Source: Nitrospira sp.
Lineage (GTDB): Bacteria; Nitrospirota; Thermodesulfovibrionia; Thermodesulfovibrionales; Dissulfurispiraceae
DNA length: 64,000 nt
Assembly (NCBI GenBank): GCA_002634385.1
Contig: NSJL01000004.1
Location: 1-64,000 of the forward strand
Direction: 5' to 3'
Shown: one piece after another, positions 15,749-23,541 of the stretch
How the letters are laid out: the number at the start of each line of letters is the position of its first letter
Numbering within the stretch: position 1 is the stretch's first letter
Position numbers and translations under genes: made by a program
Notes under the pieces: generated by a model
The model's input: only the letters and a program-made list of their open reading frames with translations
Database searches by the model: none
Told to the model about the DNA's origin: nothing

Positions 15749-17209
15749 ATGTCTACGAGCAATAGAGGAAAATACTTGGATTTCTATGCACGGTGTGAAA
15801 CCGGGCCGATATGCCCGAAGAAGCAGTTTGATACCGAGGTATACTGGAAAAACCTTAACCGTATTACCAAGAAATACAATATTAAGTACGATCCCGAACA
15901 TCCGATCCCGGTTGACGACGATGTGCTGGACCGGCTCTGGGAGGCAGCCATAGAGTTTGTAGTGGCCTGTGGTGTGCTCTGCCTCGATACGGAGAGGATC
16001 ATCAAGTTCACCGAGCAGGAGATCATGGACGGCCTCGAAAACCTGCCCACGGAAGTCACCTGGGGCGAGGGCAAGGATGCAATCGTGGTCAGGCACAGGG
16101 GATTCGAAGATTATGATTCCGGCAAGAACCCGGTCTTTACGATTGGCCGTATCTCAGGGCCTGTCACAGAAGACGTACATGACTCGATCTGCCTTTCGTA
16201 TGCCAAAGAGCCGCTCATAGACCTGGTGCAGTTCCAGGGGGCGGTCTCATCAATAATGGGCGTTCCTATCAAACCCTCATCTCCTTTTGAGCTGCTTGCG
16301 GAAATGAAGAGGCAGGCGATGGTCCTCGATGTCTGCCGGAGGGCCGGCCGCCCCGGCCTCCCCGACAAGGGAAGCACTCCGGTTACGCTCCGCGCCGAAA
16401 TGGCAGGCGCAATGTCCGGGATGAGAAAGGGCGATATGCGGCATGCGTACATCATGCCTCATATGTGCACGGATTATGACCAGATGTGCAGGGCCGCTTT
16501 CTGGCATGCGAACGGTTTCGGTGTGTGGAGCATAGGGGAGGCCTTCGTCGGTTCCATCTCCGGAGGGCCTGCAACATCCGCGGTAAACTGCCTGGCCGAG
16601 CTCATCGTCATTACGCTTCTCTATGAGCCTGTTCAGCTGGGGGTCTGGTCGTGCGACGGCATCTATTTTACCAATGCCAGCAGAGAAACGTTTTTCGTGA
16701 ACAACTATTCGGCTGCTTCCTATATGCGGCATACCCATGCCCCGAGCCTGTGGGGCGGCTGCGCAATAGCAACGGCACAGGTTATGAGCAAAGAGTATTT
16801 TTATGAATTCGGGGCCGGCGCTATCTGCACGACGGTCCTGGGCCTGGGGGCAAACGGAGGTTCCGGCTGCCAGAGCGCCCGGCCCAACCACGTTACGGGA
16901 CTCGGGGTGAGATGGGGTGCCGAGGTCGGCAGGGCGGTCGGTAAGGCGAGGCTGACGAGAAAGCAGGCGAACGATATCGTGAACCAAATCCTGCCGAAGT
17001 ACCAGCCCTACATCGACAACAAGACACTGCACACCATAGGGGAAGGGGGGTTCAAAGAGGCATATGACCTGGAAACCGTCACTCCGAATGAACGCTACAT
17101 GCAGATATACGAGAGCGTGAAGAAAGAGTTCCAGGACCTCGGCTTGCCGATGAATCATTCCCGCGAAGAGCTGCTTGCTGCAAAGGATCTCCGGGCGGCG
17201 GCAGCGTAG
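15749..17209 (+). CDS. MttB-superfamily corrinoid methyltransferase (non-pyrrolysine)
   Basis: A 486-residue member of the trimethylamine methyltransferase (MttB) superfamily. It transfers a methyl group from a quaternary amine or similar compound to the corrinoid protein encoded 51 bp upstream. The TIM-barrel C-terminal half contains GGPATSAVNCLAELIVITLLYEP, MSKEYFYEFGAGAI and GGSGCQSARPNHVTGLGVRWGAE. The reading frame has no in-frame UAG before its natural stop, so it is of the non-pyrrolysine type. Characterised non-Pyl relatives demethylate glycine betaine, proline betaine, carnitine or related compounds. The exact substrate here cannot be read from sequence. AAAGGAGG precedes the start. 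Confidence 0.9.
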   Translation: MSTSNRGKYLDFYARCETGPICPKKQFDTEVYWKNLNRITKKYNIKYDPEHPIPVDDDVLDRLWEAAIEFVVACGVLCLDTERIIKFTEQEIMDGLENLPTEVTWGEGKDAIVVRHRGFEDYDSGKNPVFTIGRISGPVTEDVHDSICLSYAKEPLIDLVQFQGAVSSIMGVPIKPSSPFELLAEMKRQAMVLDVCRRAGRPGLPDKGSTPVTLRAEMAGAMSGMRKGDMRHAYIMPHMCTDYDQMCRAAFWHANGFGVWSIGEAFVGSISGGPATSAVNCLAELIVITLLYEPVQLGVWSCDGIYFTNASRETFFVNNYSAASYMRHTHAPSLWGGCAIATAQVMSKEYFYEFGAGAICTTVLGLGANGGSGCQSARPNHVTGLGVRWGAEVGRAVGKARLTRKQANDIVNQILPKYQPYIDNKTLHTIGEGGFKEAYDLETVTPNERYMQIYESVKKEFQDLGLPMNHSREELLAAKDLRAAAA

Positions 17210-17236
17210 CCGGAGGTAAAGCCGCATCTGTGTAAG

Positions 17237-17276
17237 GCCGTCTTATGGCCGGTATCCTCATCGGCCATAAGACGGC
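17237..17276 (+). other. Perfect 15-bp hairpin between methyltransferase and membrane-protein genes
   Basis: gccgtcttatggccg (17237-17251) pairs perfectly with 17262-17276 across a 10-base loop. There is no T-tract, so it is more likely an mRNA-processing or stability element within the operon than a terminator. Confidence 0.6.
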
Positions 17277-17356
17277 GCGGTGCAGGGAAAGCGGCGGATT
17301 GCTTTCGGCGGTCGAATGGGAACACAAAAGAGGGAAATATAAGAAAGGGGTGCACA

Positions 17357-18478
17357 ATGTCAGATAATGCCCAATACAGTGTTGTGGAGGATAGCAGAAA
17401 CTTGCTTGGCAGTGATGCCAGAAGCGCAATGGTGGATACTACCCTGATTCCGAACGCCGGCAGCCTGATCAGAGGATTGCCATGGGCCATCGGAGTATTC
17501 GTTTTTTCTTTTATCACCTGGATGTTTTGGGAAAAGTTCTTTCAGAACTTCATGTCCCCTTCGTACGCACAGATGTCTTCCGTCGGGATGGGTACGCTCG
17601 GAGCCTGGACGATCAGCATGCATCCGGTGTTTGGCTACTGGCCTTTCGGCGGTATCTCGAGCAGGTGGGTCAAAGGTATCCTTTCCGCTCTGTTCTGCTT
17701 CCTTGTAACCGCAGTTTTCTTCATTCTGCTGGGCAGTGTCTTCCAGGTGAACCTCCAGACCTGGGCCTTTCCCATCATCGGGACCGTATGGTTTTTCACT
17801 GCGGCGCTCATGTTCGTCGGCGGCAATGCCCATATGCAGAGCATAAAGGAACCGAGGGCGACTACGCTGAACATTTTCATTATTATCGGAGCAACGCTTC
17901 TCGTTCTGGCCACGATCACCTGGGTGCCTCCTTTCTGGTTCCAGTACGTACAGACCCTCATGGTTACCGGGGGTCTGGCATACATGCTCCGGGGAATGAA
18001 ACAGCCCGGAGTCAGCTTTTTCGGCTGGGCGATAGCGATCGGACTTACCTGGATCACCGTGGTGGTCGCGGCTGCTTTGGGGCACTGGGAGCTCAAGGCG
18101 GCAGGTTCGCCGGGATGGCTGTGGAATATCGGCCAACCTTCGCTTGAATACCAGATCTTCTTCGCATACGCCTGCGGCTTCAACTTCACGTTTTTTGCGA
18201 TAACCAAGTGCTGGCCGTTCTCCCGAATCCGTCAGCCCTGGGGATTCTGGCTTGCGCTGTTTTCCATGCTGACCTGGTCCCTGATTCTCACTGCGATTAC
18301 GGTCTCTCTCTTCAACAGCTATTACCCCGATAAAGCCGCGGCAATGTGGCAGGCAAGCATCTTCTCCTGGCAGACCGTGGTGTGGGGCTGGGTCTGGGTG
18401 TATTCGTTCGGGGCGGGTTCGCAGCCGTATCTCTGGAAAGGGCAGAAGACTCCCGGGACATGGGATGATGTGGAATGA
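17357..18478 (+). CDS. Polytopic membrane protein, possible substrate permease
   Basis: A 373-residue integral membrane protein with a roughly 40-residue cytoplasmic N-terminus and about nine hydrophobic segments. Examples are LPWAIGVFVFSFITWMFW, ILSALFCFLVTAVFFILLG, TLNIFIIIGATLLVLATI and WLALFSMLTWSLILTAITV. It is rich in Trp and Phe (WFFTAALMFVGG, WVPPFWFQY). I do not recognise a characterised family. Its place between the methyltransferase and the oxidoreductase suggests uptake of the methylated substrate or membrane docking of the redox partner; both are inference. AAAGGGG precedes the start. Confidence 0.75.
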   Translation: MSDNAQYSVVEDSRNLLGSDARSAMVDTTLIPNAGSLIRGLPWAIGVFVFSFITWMFWEKFFQNFMSPSYAQMSSVGMGTLGAWTISMHPVFGYWPFGGISSRWVKGILSALFCFLVTAVFFILLGSVFQVNLQTWAFPIIGTVWFFTAALMFVGGNAHMQSIKEPRATTLNIFIIIGATLLVLATITWVPPFWFQYVQTLMVTGGLAYMLRGMKQPGVSFFGWAIAIGLTWITVVVAAALGHWELKAAGSPGWLWNIGQPSLEYQIFFAYACGFNFTFFAITKCWPFSRIRQPWGFWLALFSMLTWSLILTAITVSLFNSYYPDKAAAMWQASIFSWQTVVWGWVWVYSFGAGSQPYLWKGQKTPGTWDDVE

Positions 18479-18592
18479 CCCGGGCTTCGATACGCAGAGC
18501 CCCTTATTGTAAAATACTCAGGAAATATATGAGAGGGCAGGCAGCTCGCAGGATGGTTATAGCAAAAATGACGCCTGACCGTGGGAGACCTT

Positions 18593-20854
18593 ATGACCAC
18601 ACGAAATGAGCTTTTTTATTCCGCTGATGAACTGAAGCAGATTATTGAAAGGGAGCTGCCCTGCCCGGAGGTCTCGCTGGCGCGCACTCCCTTACCGAAG
18701 AAGACCACTGCGAACGGTGCCAAAGTGGAAGGGGTGGAGGTGGTGAAAACGGCCTGCAGTCATAACTGCTATGACACCTGCGGGGTGCTTGCCTTTGTCA
18801 AGAACGGGAGGTTGCTGAAGGTGGAGGGAGACCCCGACCATCCCATAACGCGGGGGACTCTCTGTGTCAAAGCCTATACGTATCCTCAGCGCGTTTATTC
18901 CGAGGAGCGGATAAAATATCCTTTGCTGCGTACCGGAAAGCGCGGCGAGGGAAAGTTTACCCGTATCTCCTGGGAGGAGGCATTCGATCATATAGGAAAG
19001 AAGCTGACAAAGATCAGGCAGGAATACGGTTCCGAGGCTTTGGTTGAGTACTGTTACAGCGGCAACCGTGAATTTCTCGCGAAAAGCATCTCCGGGAGAT
19101 TCCTGAATCTGTTCGGCGCTTCCAAGCTGGTCGGCAGCTTCTGAGTGCTTTCCGGGTTGTCGGGGGCAACCGCAAGCTTCGGACGTGATCTTTCGATGCA
19201 GGCAGTGGAGATCTGGACAAAGTACACCGATTTCATGATTTTGTGGGGATGCAACCTGTCTGCAGCCGGCATACACCACCTCAGATTTGTCCTTGAAGCA
19301 AAGGAGCGTGGAGTACCGATGGTGGTGGTCGATCCCTATGTTACTGCGGTGGCTTCCAAGTCGGACATGCACCTTCAATTGCTCCCCGGTACGGACACTG
19401 CCCTGGTATTAGGGATGATGAACCATATCATCGACTGCAACCTGCATAACAGGGATTTTATTGAGCGCTATACCTTCGGTTTCGAGGCGTTGAGAGAGGT
19501 GGTGCGGGAATGGCCGCTGGAGCGCACTGCTTCCGTTACGGGACTCTCTGTCAAGAAGATCGCCTGGGTCGCTGAAATGTACGCCACGCACAACTCGATG
19601 GTTGAATGCGGTATGGGCCACCAGCGCTACACCAACGGCCATCAGGCGCAAAGGGCCATAAGTTGCCTGGCCGCTGTTACCGGAAACGTCGGGAAGCCGG
19701 GCGCCCACTGTAACTTCATGGAGGTCGGCTCAGCCTATACCGGCTTTCTCAACTCTGAAGGAATACAGAATCCCCCCGGCGCGAATATCCGGAAAACACG
19801 TCTTATCAGCATCAGCCACTTCGGACCTGCGGTGCGGGAAGCGCGCACCCCGCCCATAAAGGCGGTCATCAGCTGGCGCGGAGCCATGATCACGCAGCAA
19901 CCCGATGTCAGGGGCATGCTGAAAGCGGTCCGGGGGCTGGATCTCTATGTGTGCCTGGAGCAGCAGATGACCGATGACACCCAATGGGCCGATATCGTCC
20001 TGCCCGCCTGTACCCTGTTCGAGCAATGGGGAGTTCATCCCAGCTACCGGCATCACTATCTGCAAATCCAACAGCCGGTCATCGCCCCCCTTTATGAGAG
20101 CATGCCCGACATCGACTTCTGGTGTGAGCTCGGCCGCAGGATGGGTTTCCATAAGTTCTTCCCCGTGGAGAAAACAGGGTTGGAATGGTGTAAGGAATTT
20201 CTGCCCAGGAGCTTCGATATGACGCAGGCGCTCGGTCCGAACGGACCGGTCCGGATGCCGGAGCGTTTCTGTCCGTCCATTCCCCATATGTCCGGCCGGT
20301 TTAATACTCCTTCGGGAAAGATCGAGCTTTACTCGCTGATGTATGCGGAGCGGGGCAAGAAATTCCCTGGTGAATGGAACCCCCTGCCTGTTTACTATCC
20401 GCCGACGGAGAGCCTTCAGGGGGACCCGAACCGGGCGAAGAAGTATCCGTTGCACCTCACTTCACAGCACCCCCCTTACCGGACGCATTCTCAATTTTAC
20501 ACCGTCCCTTCCATAAATGAGATTGACGGGCCTCCCTGGGTAGGGATCAATGCCGAGGACGCCCGGGAGCGCGGCATTAAGGACGGAGATACGGTGCTTG
20601 TATTCAATGACCGGGGCGAGGTGCGCTGTCAGGCGCGTGTGAGGAATCGTTTCCTCCGGAACGTCGTGGAACTGGACAGCGGATACTATGTAAAGACCGG
20701 AGCCAACGCCAACATGCTCATGAGTCCTCGTGCAGCAGGGCCCAGGGACGTCGGCAAAGGAATAATGCAGGAGTACGATTTTCAACTCGATGGCCACACC
20801 ATTCCTTACAACGACTGCCTTGTCGAGATCAAAAAATGGGAGGAGCAGACATGA
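18593..20854 (+). CDS. Selenocysteine-type molybdopterin oxidoreductase, catalytic subunit (UGA read-through)
   Basis: Two abutting frames in the same phase, 18593-19144 and 19145-20854, form one 753-residue DMSO-reductase-superfamily protein if the in-frame TGA at 19142-19144 is read as selenocysteine (residue 184). The N-terminal [4Fe-4S] motif is complete: CSHNCYDTC (55, 59, 63) and C91. Sec184 falls in LVGSF-U-VLSGLSGATASFG, the loop that supplies the Mo/W ligand (Ser, Cys or Sec) in this family. A hairpin directly after the TGA fits a bacterial SECIS. Later motifs are intact: MILWGCNLSAAG, LPGTDTALVLGMMN, GNVGKPGAHCNF and LTSQHPPYRTHSQ. No TAT signal, so probably cytoplasmic. ATG 18593 follows GGGAG. 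It is coupled to the next ferredoxin gene. Substrate unknown. Confidence 0.82.
19142..19177 (+). promoter_or_regulatory. Candidate bacterial SECIS element with its UGA codon
   Basis: After the TGA at 19142-19144, GCTT (19147-19150) pairs with AAGC (19174-19177) and GGTTG (19155-19159) with CAACC (19067+100 to 19171, i.e. 19167-19171). They are separated by a small internal loop and capped by the 7-base loop TCGGGGG (19160-19166). The apical loop begins about 16 bases after the UGA and carries guanines, as expected for SelB recognition. Confidence 0.65.
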
Positions 20855-21363
20855 GAGGGCCGCGGATACTGTATTTTGACAGGGAACGGTGTGTAGGGTG
20901 CCATGCCTGTGAGACTGCCTGCAAGATGGAGAACAACATCGGGGTAGGCCCCAAATGGATAGAAGTAGTAGAGCAGGAGTTTCCCCGGGGAGACGACACC
21001 TGGCTTTTACGCTTTTCACCTATGAGCTGCAGGCACTGCACTAATCCTTTATGTCTGGCTGCATGTCCTGTGGGAGCAATCGAAACTGATACGAATGGTG
21101 TTGTCCTGGTTAATAAAAGCCGCTGTATAGGATGTATCGAATGCCTGAACGTATGTCCTTTCGGTTCTCCGCAATTCGGTCGTGACGGCTTAATGGAGAA
21201 ATGTACCCTGTGCGCCCACCGGGAGCCGGATGAACCGACAGCATGTGAACAGCTTTGCCCCGTAGGAGCGATCAGCAGGACCGCTCCTGCAGGCATTTCC
21301 TCGCAAAGGCGGAAAAGATACCTGACAATGGCCTCTCCCCTTCTGAAAGCGGAAGAGAGATAA
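20851..21363 (+). CDS. Four-cluster ferredoxin subunit of the selenocysteine oxidoreductase
   Basis: A 170-residue electron-transfer protein with clusters CVGCHACETACKMEN, CRHCTNPLCLAACPVGA, CIGCIECLNVCPFGSP and CTLCAHREPDEPTACEQLCPVGA. It resembles DmsB/HycB-like subunits. ATG 20851 overlaps the stop of the catalytic subunit by four bases (ATGA), with GGGAGGAG upstream, so the two are translationally coupled and presumably form a complex. There is no signal peptide, in keeping with a cytoplasmic enzyme. It is the last gene of the methyltransferase operon. Confidence 0.9.
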   Translation: MRGPRILYFDRERCVGCHACETACKMENNIGVGPKWIEVVEQEFPRGDDTWLLRFSPMSCRHCTNPLCLAACPVGAIETDTNGVVLVNKSRCIGCIECLNVCPFGSPQFGRDGLMEKCTLCAHREPDEPTACEQLCPVGAISRTAPAGISSQRRKRYLTMASPLLKAEER

Positions 21364-21510
21364 TCCTCATAGAACAGGGGAGATGCTGCCTCACGTTTAC
21401 CTTTCTCTATTTGGAAGATGAGTTTTTTTGTCTTGTAAAATCATTGTAATATCAACTAAGTTCCTTCCAAATCGCCCATCTGAGTGCAAAAGCCGTCCGG
21501 GAAAATACAA

Positions 21511-21537
21511 AAAAGGAGTTTACAACAGAACTCTTTT
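21511..21537 (+). terminator. Intrinsic terminator-like hairpin
   Basis: aaaaggagtt (21511-21520) pairs with aactctttt (21529-21537), allowing one bulge. It is AT-rich at the base and followed by gtggtaaaaaaaata. Similar A- and T-tracts on both sides could let it work in both directions. It lies about 150 bp after the ferredoxin gene. Confidence 0.45.
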
Positions 21538-21689
21538 GTGGTAAAAAAAATATACTTTGATCAATTATCAGTTTATTACTTGCGAAAGTAATTATACGGA
21601 TGGGAATCGATGAGAAGAGCATTCCTGCTCCCCGTATTTCGGGAACAAGGGGGGCATGCGGATGCAAATAAAATCATTTGGAGGTCGAC

Positions 21690-22661
21690 ATGAGAAACTA
21701 TCTTCTCGCTCTTCTGTGTACGATATTGGTATCCTGCGGAGGCGGAGGGGGCGGAAGCTCATCTCTCCTTTCTTCAACGAATGCCGATAAGGCAGGCAGT
21801 GCGCTCGCACAAACAATCGGGATCGAAAGCTCCCTGAGCGAGTTGGGCGAGTACGGAACGTCAAAATCTCTCCCCTCTTCTCCCGGATCTCCCCTGACGG
21901 CTATCCTCAGCAACGCAGTCTCAATTGCCGGCAGCAGTCAGGGGGATGGGCTGAATAAAATGTCCTCCTCCAGCTGCTCGGGCGGGGGCAGCATAGCGGT
22001 AAGCGACTCCGGATCGGCTTACAACGCATCGTTCAATTCCTGCCGATCAGGAACGGTCACCATGAGCGGCTCGATGAACATTGCCCTCGACGGTTCCCGG
22101 TACACCGTTACGACATCGGGCTTCTCCTACTCCGAAACCTCGACGGATACCAGCCTGAACCTTGACAACCTCACCATTGTCTACTCGTCCGTCACGATGT
22201 CGGGAAGCCGGCTTACGGGCTATACGGGCACCATCACGGGGTCAATCACCGGGACGATGAGGGGAAAGGCGGTCAGCGAGGAGTGCAACAACCTGAGCAT
22301 CAGCACAAGCCTTACCAACGGGGTGACAGTCAGCATCTCCGGGCAGGTGAAATACGGATGCCTCGGTTCGGATTGGCTTACGGTCACCACGACAACCCCG
22401 ATTTATTATCCTGCCTCATCCTATAGCGGGGTCTCTGGCGGAAGCTTTAGCGGAAGTGTCGAGGGTGTGAGTATTTACAGTTGGTCCCCCCGCTCTACCA
22501 GCGTATCCGCCTGCCCGACAGCGGGAGAAGTTACCGCTACCTCCGGAGGTAACACCGTAAAGGTAAGTATCGCGTCGGATTCGAAGGTAAGCCTCTATTA
22601 CAACGATTCGCTGATTCAGACGTATTCCGACTGCGATTCGATAGAGGGCCTCTGTACATAA
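21690..22661 (+). CDS. Ser/Thr/Gly-rich lipoprotein, unknown function
   Basis: A 323-residue predicted lipoprotein. The signal peptide ends in the lipobox LVSC (Cys16), followed by a glycine/serine linker (GGGGGGSSS). The rest is rich in Ser, Thr and Gly with alternating hydrophobic patterns (SGSMNIALDGSRYTVTTSGFSY, TGTITGSITGTMRG) suggesting beta-strands, and has scattered cysteine pairs. No domain is recognised. GGAGG precedes ATG 21690. It appears to be a single-gene unit, probably surface or periplasm anchored. Confidence 0.8.
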   Translation: MRNYLLALLCTILVSCGGGGGGSSSLLSSTNADKAGSALAQTIGIESSLSELGEYGTSKSLPSSPGSPLTAILSNAVSIAGSSQGDGLNKMSSSSCSGGGSIAVSDSGSAYNASFNSCRSGTVTMSGSMNIALDGSRYTVTTSGFSYSETSTDTSLNLDNLTIVYSSVTMSGSRLTGYTGTITGSITGTMRGKAVSEECNNLSISTSLTNGVTVSISGQVKYGCLGSDWLTVTTTTPIYYPASSYSGVSGGSFSGSVEGVSIYSWSPRSTSVSACPTAGEVTATSGGNTVKVSIASDSKVSLYYNDSLIQTYSDCDSIEGLCT

Positions 22662-22699
22662 GATGTAATCTCCCGCCCCACTGTCGCTGATGGATGATT

Positions 22700-22912
22700 T
22701 TAACCCTGGGGTGTGTGTGCCTGCACACCCTGGGACCTCCCCTGCACTATCTCCCTGCTCCTGATTTGCGCCCATTTTGCATCGAGGAGCAGTTTGTTCA
22801 CCAGGTGCTCCGCCAGGATTTTATCGGGAGTCCCCATGGCTTCGGGGGCTTCGATACTGAAGACCAGCCTGACCGTCACTTCTATATTTTTTTCTTTTAT
22901 CTTCTCTTTCAT
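22700..22912 (-). CDS. Small conserved-looking cytoplasmic protein
   Basis: A 70-residue protein. The start at 22912 is chosen because AGGAGAG lies upstream. It begins MKEKIKEKNIEVTVRLVFSI, has a mixed helical middle (DKILAEHLVNKLLLDAKWAQI) and a short basic tail. No family is recognised. An in-frame extension to 23026 lacks a ribosome-binding site. It converges on the lipoprotein gene, with 38 bp between the ends. Confidence 0.5.
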   Translation of the reverse strand: MKEKIKEKNIEVTVRLVFSIEAPEAMGTPDKILAEHLVNKLLLDAKWAQIRSREIVQGRSQGVQAHTPQG

Positions 22913-23061
22913 GATTATGGCTCTCCTCTTTCCTTCGGGATGCGTATTGAAATGCGCAGCTCTGCATTCTGCCTGCGTCGGTAAATTTCTTAGTATAGCA
23001 AAAGGAAGGGAGTGCGGGAGGTGCACAGCCCCTCTTTACGGGTGGACGGGATGTGCCCGGC

Positions 23062-23077
23062 TGGCACGGTACTTGAA
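23062..23077 (+). promoter_or_regulatory. Sigma-54-like promoter candidate
   Basis: The sequence tggcacggtacttgaa is a perfect -24 half (TGGCACG) with correct spacing, but has TTGA instead of TTGC at -12. Transcription would start near 23087, just before the ribosome-binding site of the small gene at 23113. Confidence 0.35.
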
Positions 23078-23112
23078 TGTTTTTTCGGAATACTATGGCA
23101 GGAGGAGTCCCT

Positions 23113-23307
23113 ATGGGCGGGCACACGGAAAAAAACATCATCTCGATTTTGCAGGAGTCTCCCCTGTATGCGCTGCTCTCCACCGAGGAAGAGCGTTGTC
23201 TCCTGGCAAGGCTGACCGAAAGCTATCCCTTTCTCATCGAAGAGGAGCAGGGGGAAGGGAATTCCGGAGACGAAGCGAATTGGACGGTCATTCTTAAAGG
23301 GTACTAA
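23113..23307 (+). CDS. Small acidic protein, unknown function
   Basis: A 64-residue frame with AGGAGG seven bases before ATG 23113. It is acidic (LIEEEQGEGNSGDEANW) with a short helical N-terminal half (NIISILQESPLYALLSTEEERCLL) and one cysteine. No family is recognised. A sigma-54-like sequence lies about 50 bp upstream. A longer in-frame version from 23077 would use a weaker start. Confidence 0.45.
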   Translation: MGGHTEKNIISILQESPLYALLSTEEERCLLARLTESYPFLIEEEQGEGNSGDEANWTVILKGY

Positions 23308-23541
23308 CCCTGGAGTCATTTCACTCCGTTCAGAGGGCAAAAAGGGGTAAATCTGAGCGACGGATTTTCCCGCCCATACTACGGTACCGTTATTCACCTT
23401 CCTGCAAACGCTTTCAAGAACCATGGTATAATCATCACGGGAATACATTGTAAAGAGCGCGCGCAAGGAGGCCGGTATGCCGTATGTAAGCATGCCAGTA
23501 AAGGGCTGCCCCGTAATCCGGAAGACGAAAAAGGGGGATGG

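Noticed and set aside
15749-17209. Pyrrolysine-containing trimethylamine methyltransferase
   Set aside because: The gene has no internal in-frame TAG; it is an uninterrupted 486-codon frame with TAG only at its natural end.
19142-19144. TGA read as a nonsense mutation splitting the oxidoreductase gene
   Set aside because: The codon sits at the ligand position, both sides are otherwise intact and a SECIS-like hairpin follows; selenocysteine fits better.
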